Shown: positions 45,150 to 56,629, numbered from the stretch's first letter. The stretch: 64,000 bases of DNA from Euonymus europaeus (GCA_963580455.1 OY756968.1:19933996-19997995); one strand, 5' to 3'. Notes: generated from the sequence alone by a model not told the origin. Numbers and translations: made by a program.

Positions 45150-46735
45150 TGAAGAGATCATTATTTTTTCAGATAAAGATGAGGAAGGCATACAAGTTCC
45201 TTATGATGATGCCTTGGCAATTGAAGCAGTAATTGCCAACTTCGATGTCTTGAAAATCTTGGTAGACAATAGCAGTGCAGCAGACATCCTATTCTAGCAT
45301 ACATTCAAAGCCATAAAGCTTTGAGATGAGAGGGCATGATAACATTGGTAGTCACATTGGGAACACATCCCAAAACCATGATGCATATGGTGGACATGCT
45401 CATAGTAGATTTAAAGGCATCCCACAATGTATTTATCGAAAGACTACTGCAGTGCAAGGTGAGAGTTGTGGTGTCAACTTATTGCTTGAAAATGATGTTC
45501 CCCACTTCCTTGGGGGTTGGTAAGGTGAAGAGGTACCAAAACACTTCTCAGAGCACGTACTTTACTAAGCTAGGGAAAAAATAGAGGGAAAAGATCTCGG
45601 TGAATAGCTTGGATGTAAGGGGAGAGGATCAAGTACTCAAATCTACTCCAACCGAGGAACTAAAACAAATTATAGTCTTGTCTGGGTTTGAGAGGAAGCT
45701 TTACATTGGATCCTAGCTCGGAGAAGAGATGGCAAAAAGATATGACCTAATTATTCCTACGAAGTGTAGGAACATTTGCATGAAGTGCGGATGAGATGCC
45801 AAGTATAAGTCCAAATGTGATAACATGTCACCTAAACATTGTCCCTCGAGCTTGACTTGTCAAGCAAAAAAGAAGGAATTTTTCACCTGATCATCAAAAA
45901 GCCATCAAGAAATAAGTGAGGAAGCTTATTGAGGTTGATTTCATAAGGGAGGTCCACTATCCTGAGTGGCTTGTCAATGTGGTCATGGTAAGGAAGATAA
46001 ACGAAAAATGGAGGAAGTGTGTAGGCTTTAGTGACTTGAACAAAGCATGTCCAAGGCACAACTACCCACTACCAAAGATTGATCAACTGGTACATACAAC
46101 TTTGGGACATCAGCTCCTCAGCTTCCTGGATGCATACTCGAGGTAGCATTAGATAAAAATGAGCCTTAAAGACCAAGAGGGTACCTCGTTCATTATCTCG
46201 AAAGGCGTAGACTGGTACAAGGTTATACCTTTTGGGCTAAAAAATATGGGAGCTACATATCAGAGGTTGGTAAACCACATTTTCAAAGATCAGATTGGGA
46301 AGATTGTGGAGGCCTATGTTGATGACATGGTTGTGAAAAGCATAAGGAGGAATACCACCATATACACCTGCGAAGAGTGTTTTCTACACTAGACAAGTTT
46401 GGGATGAAATTGAATCCGAAGAAATGTGCCTTTAGAGTGGCATCCGACAAGTTTATTGACTTCCTTGTAACCAATAGAGGGATTGAGATGAATCCTAAAA
46501 AAGTGGTGGCAATCTTCCAAATAAAGCCACCTAAAAATGCCAAGAAATTCTAGAAGCTCATTTGCTGAGCAGCATCACTAGGAAGATTTCTAGCATGGTC
46601 AAGAGACAATTGTTGACCATTCTTAAAGGCATAGAAAAAGGCCAAGAAGTTCAAATGGATGGATGAGTGCCAAAGGGCTTTCAAAAATCTTAAAGATTAT
46701 ATTGGTTAGCCCTCACTCTTAACCTGTCCAAAGAA
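45150..46735 (+). pseudogene. Tat gypsy protease and reverse transcriptase (broken)
   Basis: A protease remnant with VDNSSAADILF lies near 45268-45297. RT starts about 45916 with KLIEVDFIREVHYPEWLVNV, FSDLNKACPRHNYPLP and LLSFLDAYSR. The frame is interrupted by stops and resumes with VIPFGLKNMGATYQRLVNHI and the active-site box YVDDMVVKS at about 46315-46341, in which both Asp are kept. A frameshift follows and the thumb region runs to about 46735. Confidence 0.82.
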
Positions 46736-46739
46736 GGGA

Positions 46740-47530
46740 GAAGTCTTGTACCTCTACTTAACAACGTCACAATACATAGTCAGTGTAGTGCTAGTAAAAG
46801 AGGAAAACAATGTACAAATATCGGTATACTACATCAGTAAGGTTATGATAAATGAAGAGACAAGGTACACTCAGGCTGAGAAGCTCACCCTTTCATTGAT
46901 AGTGGTAGCTCAAAAGTTAAGGCCAAACTTCCAAGCCTATACCATCAATTTCCTTACTAACCAGGCACTCAAGAATGTACTCCAAAAGCTAGACACTTCA
47001 GGATGGCTAGCGAAGTAGACTATTGAGTTGAGAGAGTTTGATATCAAGTTTCAACCTAGGCAGGCTATCAAGACACAAGCCTTGACTAATTTTATTATGG
47101 ATGGGTCATCTAACTAGGAGGGAAATGGTGCCGACATTCTCCTCATAGGCCTGGGGTCCATGACCATTGAACATGCATTATAGCTTAAGTTAAAGGCCTC
47201 AAATAATGAAGCGGAGTACAAAGAAGTATTAGCAGGCTTGCGGCTTTCCGAGGAGTTAATAGGTAAAAAATTTTGATCATCAATTGTGATTATCAATTGG
47301 TAACTGAGCAGATCATGGGAGAGTGTGAGGCAAAAGAAAAGAATATGATTAAATATTTGGCTAAAGCAAAAGAGGTGATAGAGAGAATCCCAACGGTTGA
47401 GGTACAACAAATACCTAGAGGGGAGAGTTTGAAGGCTGACGTACTTGTACAATTGGCATTAGCTTTTTTAGCTAAAGTCCTGACCATGGTTCGAGTGAAG
47501 ATATTACTACAACAAAGTATTAAGATATAG
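46740..47530 (+). pseudogene. Two RNase H domains of the Tat element
   Basis: The first RNase H (46746-47018) has NEETRYTQAEKLTLSLIVVA and FLTNQALKNVL. After a stop, a second domain starts with IMDGSSN near 47092. It continues with KASNNEAEYKEVLAGLRLSE (about 47191-47250) and ends with the ESLKADVLVQLA region (about 47425). The second has the archaeal-like RNase H pattern known from Tat elements. Several stops interrupt the reading. Confidence 0.78.
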
Positions 47531-47739
47531 ACACTGGTGGCAGATATCGACACTGATATGGAGCCAAGTTGGATAGACTCTATTAGAGAGTTCTTGGAGA
47601 ACAGAAGCCTGTTTGAGGATTGTAACGAGGCAAAAAGCCTCCAAAAAAGAGCAGCTCGATATACCCTGATGGGGAAACTGTACTGAAGATCATTCACCCT
47701 TCCATATCTAAAATGCTTATCACCACAAGAGGCGGACTA

Positions 47740-47941
47740 TGTTATCCGTGAATTGCATAAGGGATTTTTTGGAAGCCACATCGAAGCAAGGACTTTAAGT
47801 CACAAGGTGCTGAGGTGTGGTTATTATTGTCCTACCATGATAAAGGACACTAAGTCCCTTATGCAAAAGTGTGATAAGTGTCAAAGGCACTTGAATGTAC
47901 CACGAGTGTCTTCCTTTGACATTATCCCCTTACAAAACTAG
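47740..47941 (+). pseudogene. Integrase zinc-finger domain, core missing
   Basis: The frame shows H-x-G near the start, a second His in LSHKVLRCGYYCP, and the pair CDKCQRH. This is the HHCC finger of retroelement integrases. It stops after FDIIPLQN, just before the DDE core should begin. Confidence 0.78.
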
Positions 47942-48249
47942 TGTGATAACAAGAATAAAATAAATAAATCAAAGAAAGAAGAAAAGGTCCAAGGAGCAAA
48001 ATTCAAGTAAGTAAGAGGAAGCCTTGGTGGAATCCCCATTTGAGGATAATGGAGATGATTATAACTTTACGCGAAGGAGATTGGTGAGAAGATATGATAA
48101 CAAGAAGAACAAAAAGAGAAATCGATGGAAGAAGAAAAGGTCCAAGGAGAAAAATTCAAGTAAGCAAGAGAAAGACGGGGTGGAATCCTCTTTTATGGTT
48201 AATGAAGCTAATTATATAACTTTACTCTAAGGAGATGGTAAGAAAATTA
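47942..48249 (+). repeat. 151-bp tandem duplication, lysine-rich ORF remnant
   Basis: GATAACAAGAA begins units at 47945 and 48096. Both contain GAAGAAAAGGTCCAAGGAG and AAAATTCAAGTAAG. The second unit is open and encodes a Lys/Arg-rich segment (48024-48230). It sits at the gypsy-LINE junction and may belong to the LINE first ORF. Confidence 0.8.
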
Positions 48250-48991
48250 ATTCGAAAGAAGGCGATGTGCGGTTTGACTATGGCAGAGTATAAGCTGCTT
48301 GGTTTAGGACAATGAAGATGAAAGAATGAATAATAGTTTGATCTAGAGTGGTGAAGGAAGTGATAAAGTGACTGGCCTATTGGTCTCAGATTGTGGAATT
48401 TTTAACATGAATACTCAAATGAAATTAAAGAAGTCAGTTGTTGGGGAGGATAGAAAAAAGAAGTGTCATGCGTTTGGTTAAAGAAAAAAGAGTTGGGTTT
48501 CTGAGCCTCATTGAAATGAAATCTACTAGTGGGGATTTTAGACTCATCCTTAGTATTTGAGGGCTGATAATTTCAATTGGGCTTCTTGTGATGCGGAGGG
48601 CCATAAGGGTAGTCTTATTTGTGTTCAGGACAAGTCCTTTATCTCAAATTTTTTAGTGATGGTGGGTGATCGCTGGTTGCTTATAGAAGGAGTTATTCCG
48701 AATATTAATTTTTAGGGTCTCAGTAGAGGTGTCTTTGATCATTTCCCTATCCTAATCACATTCCATGAGATCAATTGTGAGCCTCAAACTTTATGCTTTT
48801 TGGATTATTGGTGGACTCATCCAAAATTTCATGAGTTTCTAACTGCAACCTAGTCAGATTTTTCTTATATAGTGGTTGAGCAGTACAAGTTGGTTTTGAA
48901 ATTAAAGTGACTGAAGTTTAAAATCAAGGAGTGGAATATGGATGTTTTTGAGAACATAGGTGATCATATCAAAGAGTTAGAGCAACATATT

Positions 48992-49849
48992 TGAAAATTT
49001 GAATAGTAAAACCAAAAAGTGTGACGCGAGATATTTATTAGGAAATTCCAATCTTGGGAAAACCTTGGGTGTCTAGAGTCATTAACCATGAAACAATCCA
49101 CTATTCAAATGGGTCACAAGAATGTCTCTAGAGCTATAATCAACATCACTTACACTAGTTTCTAGTTCGAGTCGCTCAATACACTCTATCACAAGTAGAT
49201 CTTTCCACAAAATGCTTTGGAGTCACACTAAAGTCTTCAAGCTCCAAGAACATACAAGAATGCCCTCAAAGTATAATGCTTTATACATGAAGATTATCAA
49301 AAACACAACTCGCTCATAAAATAAGATATTATTCAGAATAGGCGAGTAAAAGGCTTAAGGTTGTTCACTTACCAATGGTGAGATATACATGACATGCGTA
49401 TGAACCACGAAACCCACAATATTGACTCATGAAATTAGCTAAATATTATGCTCTAATCTTGGAATCAAGGCCATGAAAGATAAGGAAATATTTCTTTAAT
49501 TTAAGGAGATAATTATCTCTAAAATAGGAATGAGATAAATGTTTAAAATGAGAGATAATCATTCCTAAAAAAAATTGATTTTATTATAATCAATCAATTC
49601 AACCAAATAAATAAATTAAATAAAATCAATTATGAAATTCGTTTAAGATCATATCACGTTAAAGCTTAAAAAATAAGTTTCCAAAAATTGATGTTCATGC
49701 AGGCTACGTGAAGCTTACCTGAAATCCATGTAGGGTATGTGCAGGTTACATGATAGCATTGTATCAGCAGCTTCAAACCAGCTAATCTTAAAATGTGTTC
49801 CAATCTAATGTGGATCCCAACTAATTTAAATTGATGATTACATTGATCA
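48992..49849 (-). mobile_element. Solo LTR of the Copia A family inside the LINE
   Basis: Starts TGAAAATTTGAATAG and ends TACATTGATCA. It matches the LTR at 24186-25079 through AACAATCCACTATTCA, ACTAGTTTCTAGTTC and AACAAGTAGATCTTTCC-like landmarks. LINE coding sequence resumes on its right. No clean target duplication is left. Confidence 0.82.
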
Positions 49850-52675
49850 AGCATAGTATCACATCATAAAGCCTTACAATATAGATAATCTTTGAGAAAG
49901 TCAAAGAAGTTGTAGGGTCTATTAGCATTATGGACTCGTAGAAACTAAAATATTCCCACAACAAATATTGGTTATTGTGTAGGGGGTAGGAGAGTTACTG
50001 GAGGCAAAACTGAAGGGCTAAATGGTTCAAAGAAGGGGATCGTAATACTAAATACTTTTCATGCGATTGCTAGTGTTAGGAGGTGAAACAATTCTATCCT
50101 CAACCTTTTTTATGAAGGGGAGAGAGTTGAAGATCATATTGAAATTAGAAAGTTATCTTCTAAAACTTCAGTGCCCAATATGGAAGGTACAAATTGATCA
50201 AAACTTTTATTCTCTAGCTTAGAGTTTAGGAAATTTCCGATGAATGATGCTAAAATGTTAAAATTGCCTTCTCTATAGAGGAGGTTAAAAGTGCAATTTG
50301 GAGTTGCAGGAGCTTGAAAGCATCGGGTGCTGATGGTTACAACTTTCATTTCTATAAGAGAATATGGGATATACTTTCATGTGATGTTATGGGTTTAGTT
50401 GACAAATTTTATTGGACTAAAAAACTTCCTAAATGGGTGACTTCCCCATTTATTTATTTAATTTCGAAAGTGGTGGGTTTGGACAAGCTTAGCGATTTCA
50501 GGCCAATAAGTCTGATATGCGGCTCTTATAAAATTATTGCAAAATGTTTGGCAAATAGATTGAAGGGATCTCTAAGAATTGTGAATGGTGTGGAGGTAAA
50601 GTTAATGGCCAATATTTTGTTCTGTAAATATGAAAAAACTTCCTATCTTCTATTTAGGTCTACCTCTAGGAGGACACATGAAGAAGGCTTCTCTTTGGGA
50701 GTCAGTCATCAGTAGAGTTAAGGCCAAACTAAAGCTAAGTTATTTTCTTTGGGAGGCAAATTAACATTGATGAAATCAAACAATACTGTCAAGTTTACCG
50801 ATTTACTATCTCTCACTTTTCAAAATCCCTACTGTGGTGGCTAAAAAAATAGAAAGATTACAACACAATTTTCTTTGGGGTACATGGAGGATAAGAGGCA
50901 TATTCATTATATAAATTAGAATTAGATGATCAAAAGTAAATCAAATGCGGAACGAGCATTGGAAATATCCTTAACAAGAACAAGGTTCTTTTGTTTAAGT
51001 GGATATGGCATTACAACAAAGATCAAGTGGGCTGTAAGTATTATGGTGATCTGTTATCCAAGATAAATATAATTTGTCAGATCTAATTCATAGTCGAGGT
51101 AATGTTATTCATTTATCAGCCTTGTGGAAAAATATCGAAGGTCTTATGAACCCGACTGGTGGAGACATTGAGAAAGTCATTAAAGAGGGGTTAACATTCA
51201 GCTTGGGAGATGGGAGAACTATCAATTTTTGGGAAGACCTTTAGGTGGGTGATGTTCCTTTTAAATAAAATTCCAACGGTTTTATTTAGTCTCTTCCTTG
51301 CAAAATCAATCTCTCAATGATTTTGGAGTGTGGGATGGTTTGAAGTGGAATTGGGCGGTTCCATGGCGAAGAAATATTTTCAGTGGGAAGAAACACTGGA
51401 GATAGAACTTCTTAATTTTTTTTGCGGTTGTGTGGTGTGCCAGGATAGAAAGGATGTCATTATTTGGAGATACTCTATTGACGGTGTCTACTTAGTCAAA
51501 TCTCTGACTTATACATCTGAGGGGAGAGACCTTTCGATCCTTTAATTTCTCTTTCCTGCAAAAATTATATTTTCTTACGGTTGGTGAATCAAGGAAAAAT
51601 TAGCACAAGAAAATGGTTGGGAAGGCTAGGTATTATCCCACCTAGCAATACAAACTATCCTTTTTGCCATCTTCAAGAAGACTCAATAATCTTCTGTTAT
51701 TATGCATTAGAAAATGAAACTTTGGTATATGGTGATGGATTGGTGGGGAATGGTATGGTGCTGCCCAAAAACTATAGTTGAGTTATTTGAGCAATGGGGG
51801 TTTTTTGCCTCCGGAAAAATTCAGCAAAACGTTTCGCACATGTTGTTTTCGATAATAGTTTAGACCGTATGGATGGAAAGAAATAATCTTGTCTTTAATA
51901 ACAAGGAGATGGATTGACAGAGCACTCACTACTTAGTCTAGATAGGTATGGCCTTTGGTTGAAGGCATTGGACTTCAACATGGCTTATTATTTTCCGGAG
52001 ACTTTAAATTCCTCAAATGGTTTAAAGTTCAAATCAAAACTTATCAAATCTCGTTGGTCGATGAATGAATGGATCCCTCCTCCTTTTTCACATTAAAGTG
52101 GAACATTGATGGTTTTAGCAAAAAATAACAACACTAGAGGAGTGAGAGGGGTTTTAAGAAATTTGTAAGGGAAATTTTTGTGTCTCTTCTCAGCTCCGTG
52201 TAGCCATTTTGATCCCAATAAAGTTGAGATCAAGGCTATATGAACAACATTGGAGATCTCCTTGGAGCAAAAATTACATGAAAAAGTGATCCATCATCTT
52301 TGAGTCAGATTCTTTATATGTAGTTAACTGGGTGAAAAATGAGACTTCAAATCCTTGGTATGTGGCTCACCAGTTGAATGACATTCATAATCTTGTCAAG
52401 ATTATCTCCTTGATTATTTTCCAACATACTTGGCGTAAATCAAATGTTGTCGTAGATGTCTTAGATAGACAAGGTAATGATAGAGTTGATATTTTCTCTA
52501 CTCTGCTTACTGAGGAGTTTAATGCTAATAGTTGAGAAGTTGTGCTGCTGGTTTTGGATCTTAATCCTGTTATTTATCTCTTTTATCTTCAGCACTGAAT
52601 TTTTCTTGCTTCCTTATAAGTTAGGTCTAGCTGATAATTGGTGCTATTGGCTTTTGTCATGTTGAAAAGTGGTGT

Positions 52676-53068
52676 TGTCATAAATTTGGGTCCCTTTATT
52701 CTTCCCTCTAAAAGGCCTATTAGAAGAAAGAAGGACTTGCATATATATACAAGTTATTTTCACTAAAATCCACTGATGTAGGACGCTGGAACACCCGACT
52801 TGGGCAGTGTTCCAACACCCCACCCCACCAACCCCCCGACACGTGTGTGGATCGTGTGCCAGACTTGGGCTCCACATGCCGCACACATGTAGAGTTTACA
52901 ACCTCGATGGTCCCACTCTGATACCATGTCATAAATTTGGGTCTCCTTATTCTCCCCTCTAAAAAGCCTATTAGAAGAAAGAAGGACTTAGATCTATATA
53001 CAAGTTATTTTCATTGAAATCCACCAATGTGGGACACTAGAACACCTGACTTGGGCATTGTTCGAACA
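52676..53068 (-). mobile_element. TRIM (miniature LTR retrotransposon)
   Basis: Two 142-bp LTRs (52676-52817 and 52927-53068), starting TGTCATAAATTTGGGT and ending TTC(C/G)AACA, flank a 109-bp interior. On the minus strand the interior starts with TGGTATCAGAGTGGGACC, a primer-binding site for initiator tRNA-Met, beside the 5' LTR. It ends with a G-rich polypurine tract (GGTTGGTGGGGTGGGG) beside the 3' LTR. Total 393 bp and no coding capacity. It sits in the LINE 3' region. Confidence 0.92.
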
Positions 53069-53399
53069 TGTACGTGTTGCTAGTTTTTGATATGCAAAGG
53101 CTTGTTGGGTGGTTTGGCTTCATTTGTTCTCGGGTACAGTTGGTTTTGGGATTAGTTAAGGTGCTTTTTATTAGAGACCGCATGGGCTGTTATTAGTTGT
53201 GTTGGATTCCTTGTGTTTGTTGTTAGGTAAGTTGATCTATAAGTGTGGGTCTTTGTATTGGTCTTATAATCTTGTTTTGGTCTCTTCTTTTAATATTGCA
53301 ATCTTGTTATTCTTCCGCCTAAAGTGAGGGTTTTAATAAACTGTTGAGGTATCGTCTTCTTTTATAAAAAAAAAAAGTACGAGAAAATTTTCTTATATA

Positions 53400-53850
53400 A
53401 ATATGACCCGAAAATATGAAGCCCGGACTAAGCCTAAGCCCAAGCCCGGCCTAGGCCCACAAATTTCGGGCTTTCAAGCCGGGCGGCCTTGGACTTGTGA
53501 GTTCAGACTCGAATTTTAACTATTTTTATCATATGTAATAATTAAATAATTAAAATTTAAAAAAATATATATATTATCAGCACTGTTGGGCAGTGCACTA
53601 TATATGCACTGCACTGCTGGGCAGTGTAATATATATATATATATATCTATTTATATGGTATATATATGTAATATGTATGTCATATTTTCGGGCTTGGGTT
53701 CAGGCTAGCCCAAATAATCGTGCTTCGGGCGGGGCTCGGCCCAAAAAATGAGGCCTAGGCCGGGGTCGGGCTACCCAACCCCGATGTCATTTCAAGCTTG
53801 GGCCCGGGCCGAACCTAGGCCCACGGGCGATTAATTTGGTGACCCCTAGT
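53400..53850. repeat. G+C-rich GCCCGG-type repeat, MITE-like
   Basis: GCCCGG, GGGCTT and GGCCTAGGCC words recur on both sides of an AT-rich centre. ACCCGAAAATATG (53407) and CATATTTTCGGGCTT (53680) are inverted partners. GGGCAGTGCACT and CACTGCTGGGCAGTG occur in the centre. The right end ATTTGGTGACCCCTAG looks like a transposon terminus; the left end is not defined. Confidence 0.5.
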
Positions 53851-54039
53851 TATTAATATCAAGGTATGATTTGTCTTGGAACTAATACGATCTAATACGT
53901 TATTTTTACCAAATTACAATGTTATAATGTCATACGGAGTATAATCTATCTTCCTATTTCTATTGTTTTAATATAGTTTGATTTATCATGCTATTATATA
54001 TGGTATATTATTAATTCAAATATTTTATTTGACATGATT

Positions 54040-54290
54040 TAGAGATGGAAAATAATTTTGTCGCTAATATTGGAGAAGGAAAATTATTCCTTCGCAAAAT
54101 AACGATGAATATTTTAATATATTTTAATTTTGCGATAGAACGTTTTTACACCACGAAATTGTAGCAAATTTTTTGTCAAAATAGTCAAAATCTTTTGGGA
54201 CGGATTTTCGTATTTTATGATAGAAAATTTCGGCGTAAAAAGTAAAATGTTGTTTTTGAATTTTGCGACGGAAATTTCAACAACGACAGC
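54040..54290. repeat. CACTA-type subterminal repeat fragment
   Basis: TTTTGCGACGGAAATTTC, GGGACGGATTTTCG and TTTTGCGATAGAAC words recur in both orientations, resembling the array at 4900-5367. The next 450 bp (54291-54745) hold a short open frame (54217-54441) that I do not recognise, and otherwise only the 3' flank of gene 3. Confidence 0.55.
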
Positions 54291-54745
54291 TCGTATGGTG
54301 GTCGAACAAAGAGATGTCATTGAAGGTGCAGTTACGAATGGAAAGAGGGAGAGGAACGGCTGGAGGAGAGAAAGAGGAGGAGACTATAAATGGAGAAAGA
54401 GTGAAAGCATGAGAATGTTTAGGAGAGTAAAAAAATTATAATCAATGTCCAGCTTGGTATGGTGAGAGAAGATATGAAATTAATGGGATTGAATATATGA
54501 AAAATTATTCAATGGTTCGGGTAATATCTGATGTGACATACTCAATGGTGTTATTTATATTAACATGTGTTATCTCTTTTACTTCTTCATTGACATCAAT
54601 CCCATCCACACCCTTGAGTGTGCCATGTGAAAATGCACTCAGGTCATGGAATAAGGGCTCTTGAATATATAGGCCTGTCATACATCTTTTCTATTATTTT
54701 ACTATAACAATAGAAATGAAAGAGATCACGACGATTAATTACAAC

Positions 54746-56544
54746 TTAGCTTGAAGAAGTAACCATGTTAAGGTATTCGGGAGTCAATGGCTTCAACACA
54801 TTACAAGCCTCAGTATCAATCAACTCCAATTGCCCTTTTGAAAGCTGCATATACACAATCCAATCACCAATCATCCTCGGACTAGGCATCACATACCCAC
54901 ATCTCCCGAGCCTAGGAAGAAGGAATGATCCAATTACAGGTATGCCCCATCCGAAATTAACCTTCTCCACAGGGAATTGTTGACCCGATGAGATCACGAA
55001 AGCAGGTCCATCATCCTTTCGATTATTATATATCTTACATATGGCACGTTCGGGTCTGTGGTTCTCCAGCCAATCAATTAGATCCAAAAAATGATCTTTT
55101 GTCCCTCTAGTTTTCAAGAATTTATGGATTTTATCAGCCACCCAATTTGGTGGCTCTGAAATTAGATCATTAACCCCTACGCTACCATAAGAAATTGATA
55201 GTACATTCCCAAAATAGGTATCCATTTTTGTTGCCTTACTGACACTATCTTGACCTAACCTTGTTCTTCCATCCACAACAACACCCATATTGGATAGCTT
55301 ATTAGCTGCCCTTATGTCTTTAGTGGCTGATTTTGCAACAATTTTCCACAATAGTGCACTAAGGGACTCGAGCTTAGTCCTCTTGCACCCATTAGAGCTA
55401 GCAAGTGATTGTAGGTCAATAAGGTCGTTTGCTTTGATGTAGTATATGCGGCTCAAGAGACGATCCGAGGGACTAGTTTCTTCAGGAGGTGGCAATGCAG
55501 AGATGGGGATGTATATTTCATCGATGGATTGGCCAAATTTTCTTGTCGGATGTCTAGGGTTTAATATTGATTTCCTAAAGGATGGTAAAGCATATGTCGG
55601 TTTAGATTGGGCAATTTCTGCCCAGGAAACCAAGAACATGTAGGCTGAGTATCCATCTGATATACGATGATCTAATGTGCACCCCAAGACTACACCGCCA
55701 CATTTCAGTTCTGTTACCTGCAATTCACATCAAAGTTAAAAACCACTAATTTGGAATATGAGAGAAAATCGAAAGGATTTCAAGAGGAGATACTAATCGT
55801 GAAAAAATCATAAACACATGTAGGAGATGCCAGATAAGATTTGGATGACCAAATTAAACTACTTAGACTCCAATATTTTGAGCACTAACATGTTAAGAAA
55901 ATATTCAATGGTTCTGATACGCCGTGTCACGTATGTTGACATGTTGTACCAAATCAACAGCATAGTGACATTTCATAGATTGTTTATATAAATTCATGGA
56001 TAGTTGATTTAGCATCACAATCCATAAATTTTTGTGATCCTATTAGTCATGCTAGATCACATCAGCATATGAAATGACATACCGATAGCATGGAGTAATC
56101 ATGAAACAAAATTACCTGGACAGCAAGCACACCATGTTTCTTCGTAGGCACAAGTTTGGCTTCAACACTCTCATCGGGATTATAAAGATCAAGACTTTGA
56201 AGCTCCGCATCAGCAAAAGCTTCAACAAATTCAACACCATTGTTGTTACACAGCAACTCAGGTTCACCAGCAGAGTTTGCCACGACTTCACCAGCAAGAG
56301 CATAGTAAGAAATAAGAGCTTGAGCCAAGGATTTCTTTAGGACATCAACCATATTGGTGGTGGCGCCATAATGACCTGTAATTATTGGTTTCTCGTAGCA
56401 CAAGAAAAGGCTCATATCAACTGGAGGGAAAAGCAAGTCAAGGTTTGAGAGTGGAAGCCAATGTTCTTGCGATGGAAGCATGGCTGCCACCATATCTTTC
56501 TTTTTCACAGTCACCGCGAATCGATCTCCTCCCACAACTGCCAT
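54746..56544 (-). CDS. BAHD acyltransferase 3 (CFAT-like), two exons
   Basis: Join of 56116-56544 and 54746-55717 on the minus strand; 466 residues. The intron (55718-56115, 398 bp) is phase 0 with GT..AG ends and aligns with the gene 2 intron apart from the extra DNA there. The catalytic motif is HRISD (His160, Asp164) and the structural motif NFGWG (about 397-401). After it the conserved GSYHFPWGG of genes 1 and 2 is replaced by GSFLLPRLG, and two residues are lost from the MPMPSP loop. These changes lie next to the region that shapes the acyl-CoA and acceptor pocket in BAHD structures, so specificity may differ or activity may be relaxed. No stop or frameshift. It is the closest relative of gene 2. 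A TATA box lies 72 bp upstream. Confidence 0.92.
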
Positions 56545-56615
56545 GATGACTAGATTTCTTGAAGTACTAAAATGAAGATATATTGTGTATGTATAGGTTT
56601 GATTTTAGACGGATA

Positions 56616-56623
56616 AACTTATA
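56616..56623 (-). promoter_or_regulatory. TATA box of acyltransferase gene 3
   Basis: The minus strand reads CTCTTGCCTATAAGTT, 72 bp before the ATG, the same block as in gene 2. Confidence 0.75.
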
Positions 56624-56629
56624 GGCAAG

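Larger units (their letters stand above)
43271..47941 (+). mobile_element. Ty3/gypsy retrotransposon, Tat-type, decayed and truncated
   Basis: An LTR-like end stops in GACATCATCA at 43859 and is followed by TTTGGCGTCATTTGTGGGAA, a primer-binding-type sequence common in Tat/Athila elements. Gag, protease, RT, RNase H, a second RNase H and the integrase zinc finger follow in gypsy order. The dual RNase H is the mark of the Tat lineage. The element stops after the integrase HHCC finger at about 47941, where a LINE begins; the integrase core and 3' LTR are absent. The LTR left edge (TGTTAGACCG at about 43271) is tentative. Confidence 0.82.
47942..53376 (+). mobile_element. L1-type LINE, decayed, carrying a solo LTR and a TRIM
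   Basis: Endonuclease-end features occur at 48480-48985 (WNMDVFENIGDHIKELEQ at the end). RT begins after a solo LTR, with FHAIASVRR and then KASGADGYNFHFYKRIW, LPKWVTSPFIYLISKV and LSDFRPISLICGSYKIIAK (50314-50560). The catalytic palm region is missing by deletion. [16 protein letters not shown] thumb (about 50740) follows. An RVT zinc-binding region (51330-51780) and an RNase H end with HTWRKSNVVVDVLDRQGND (about 52420-52480) come next. The element ends in a 3' UTR with a 12-A tail (53365-53376) like the one at 32324. Many stops. Confidence 0.82.

Noticed and set aside
48985..49854. Target duplication for the solo LTR in the LINE
   Set aside because: The flanks (ACATATT and AGCATAG) are not a convincing 5-bp match, so no TSD is claimed.
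52644..52932. Two overlapping minus-strand ORFs with Cys and Trp residues
   Set aside because: Both fall inside the TRIM and its flank, which is fully explained as LTR-PBS-PPT structure without coding capacity.
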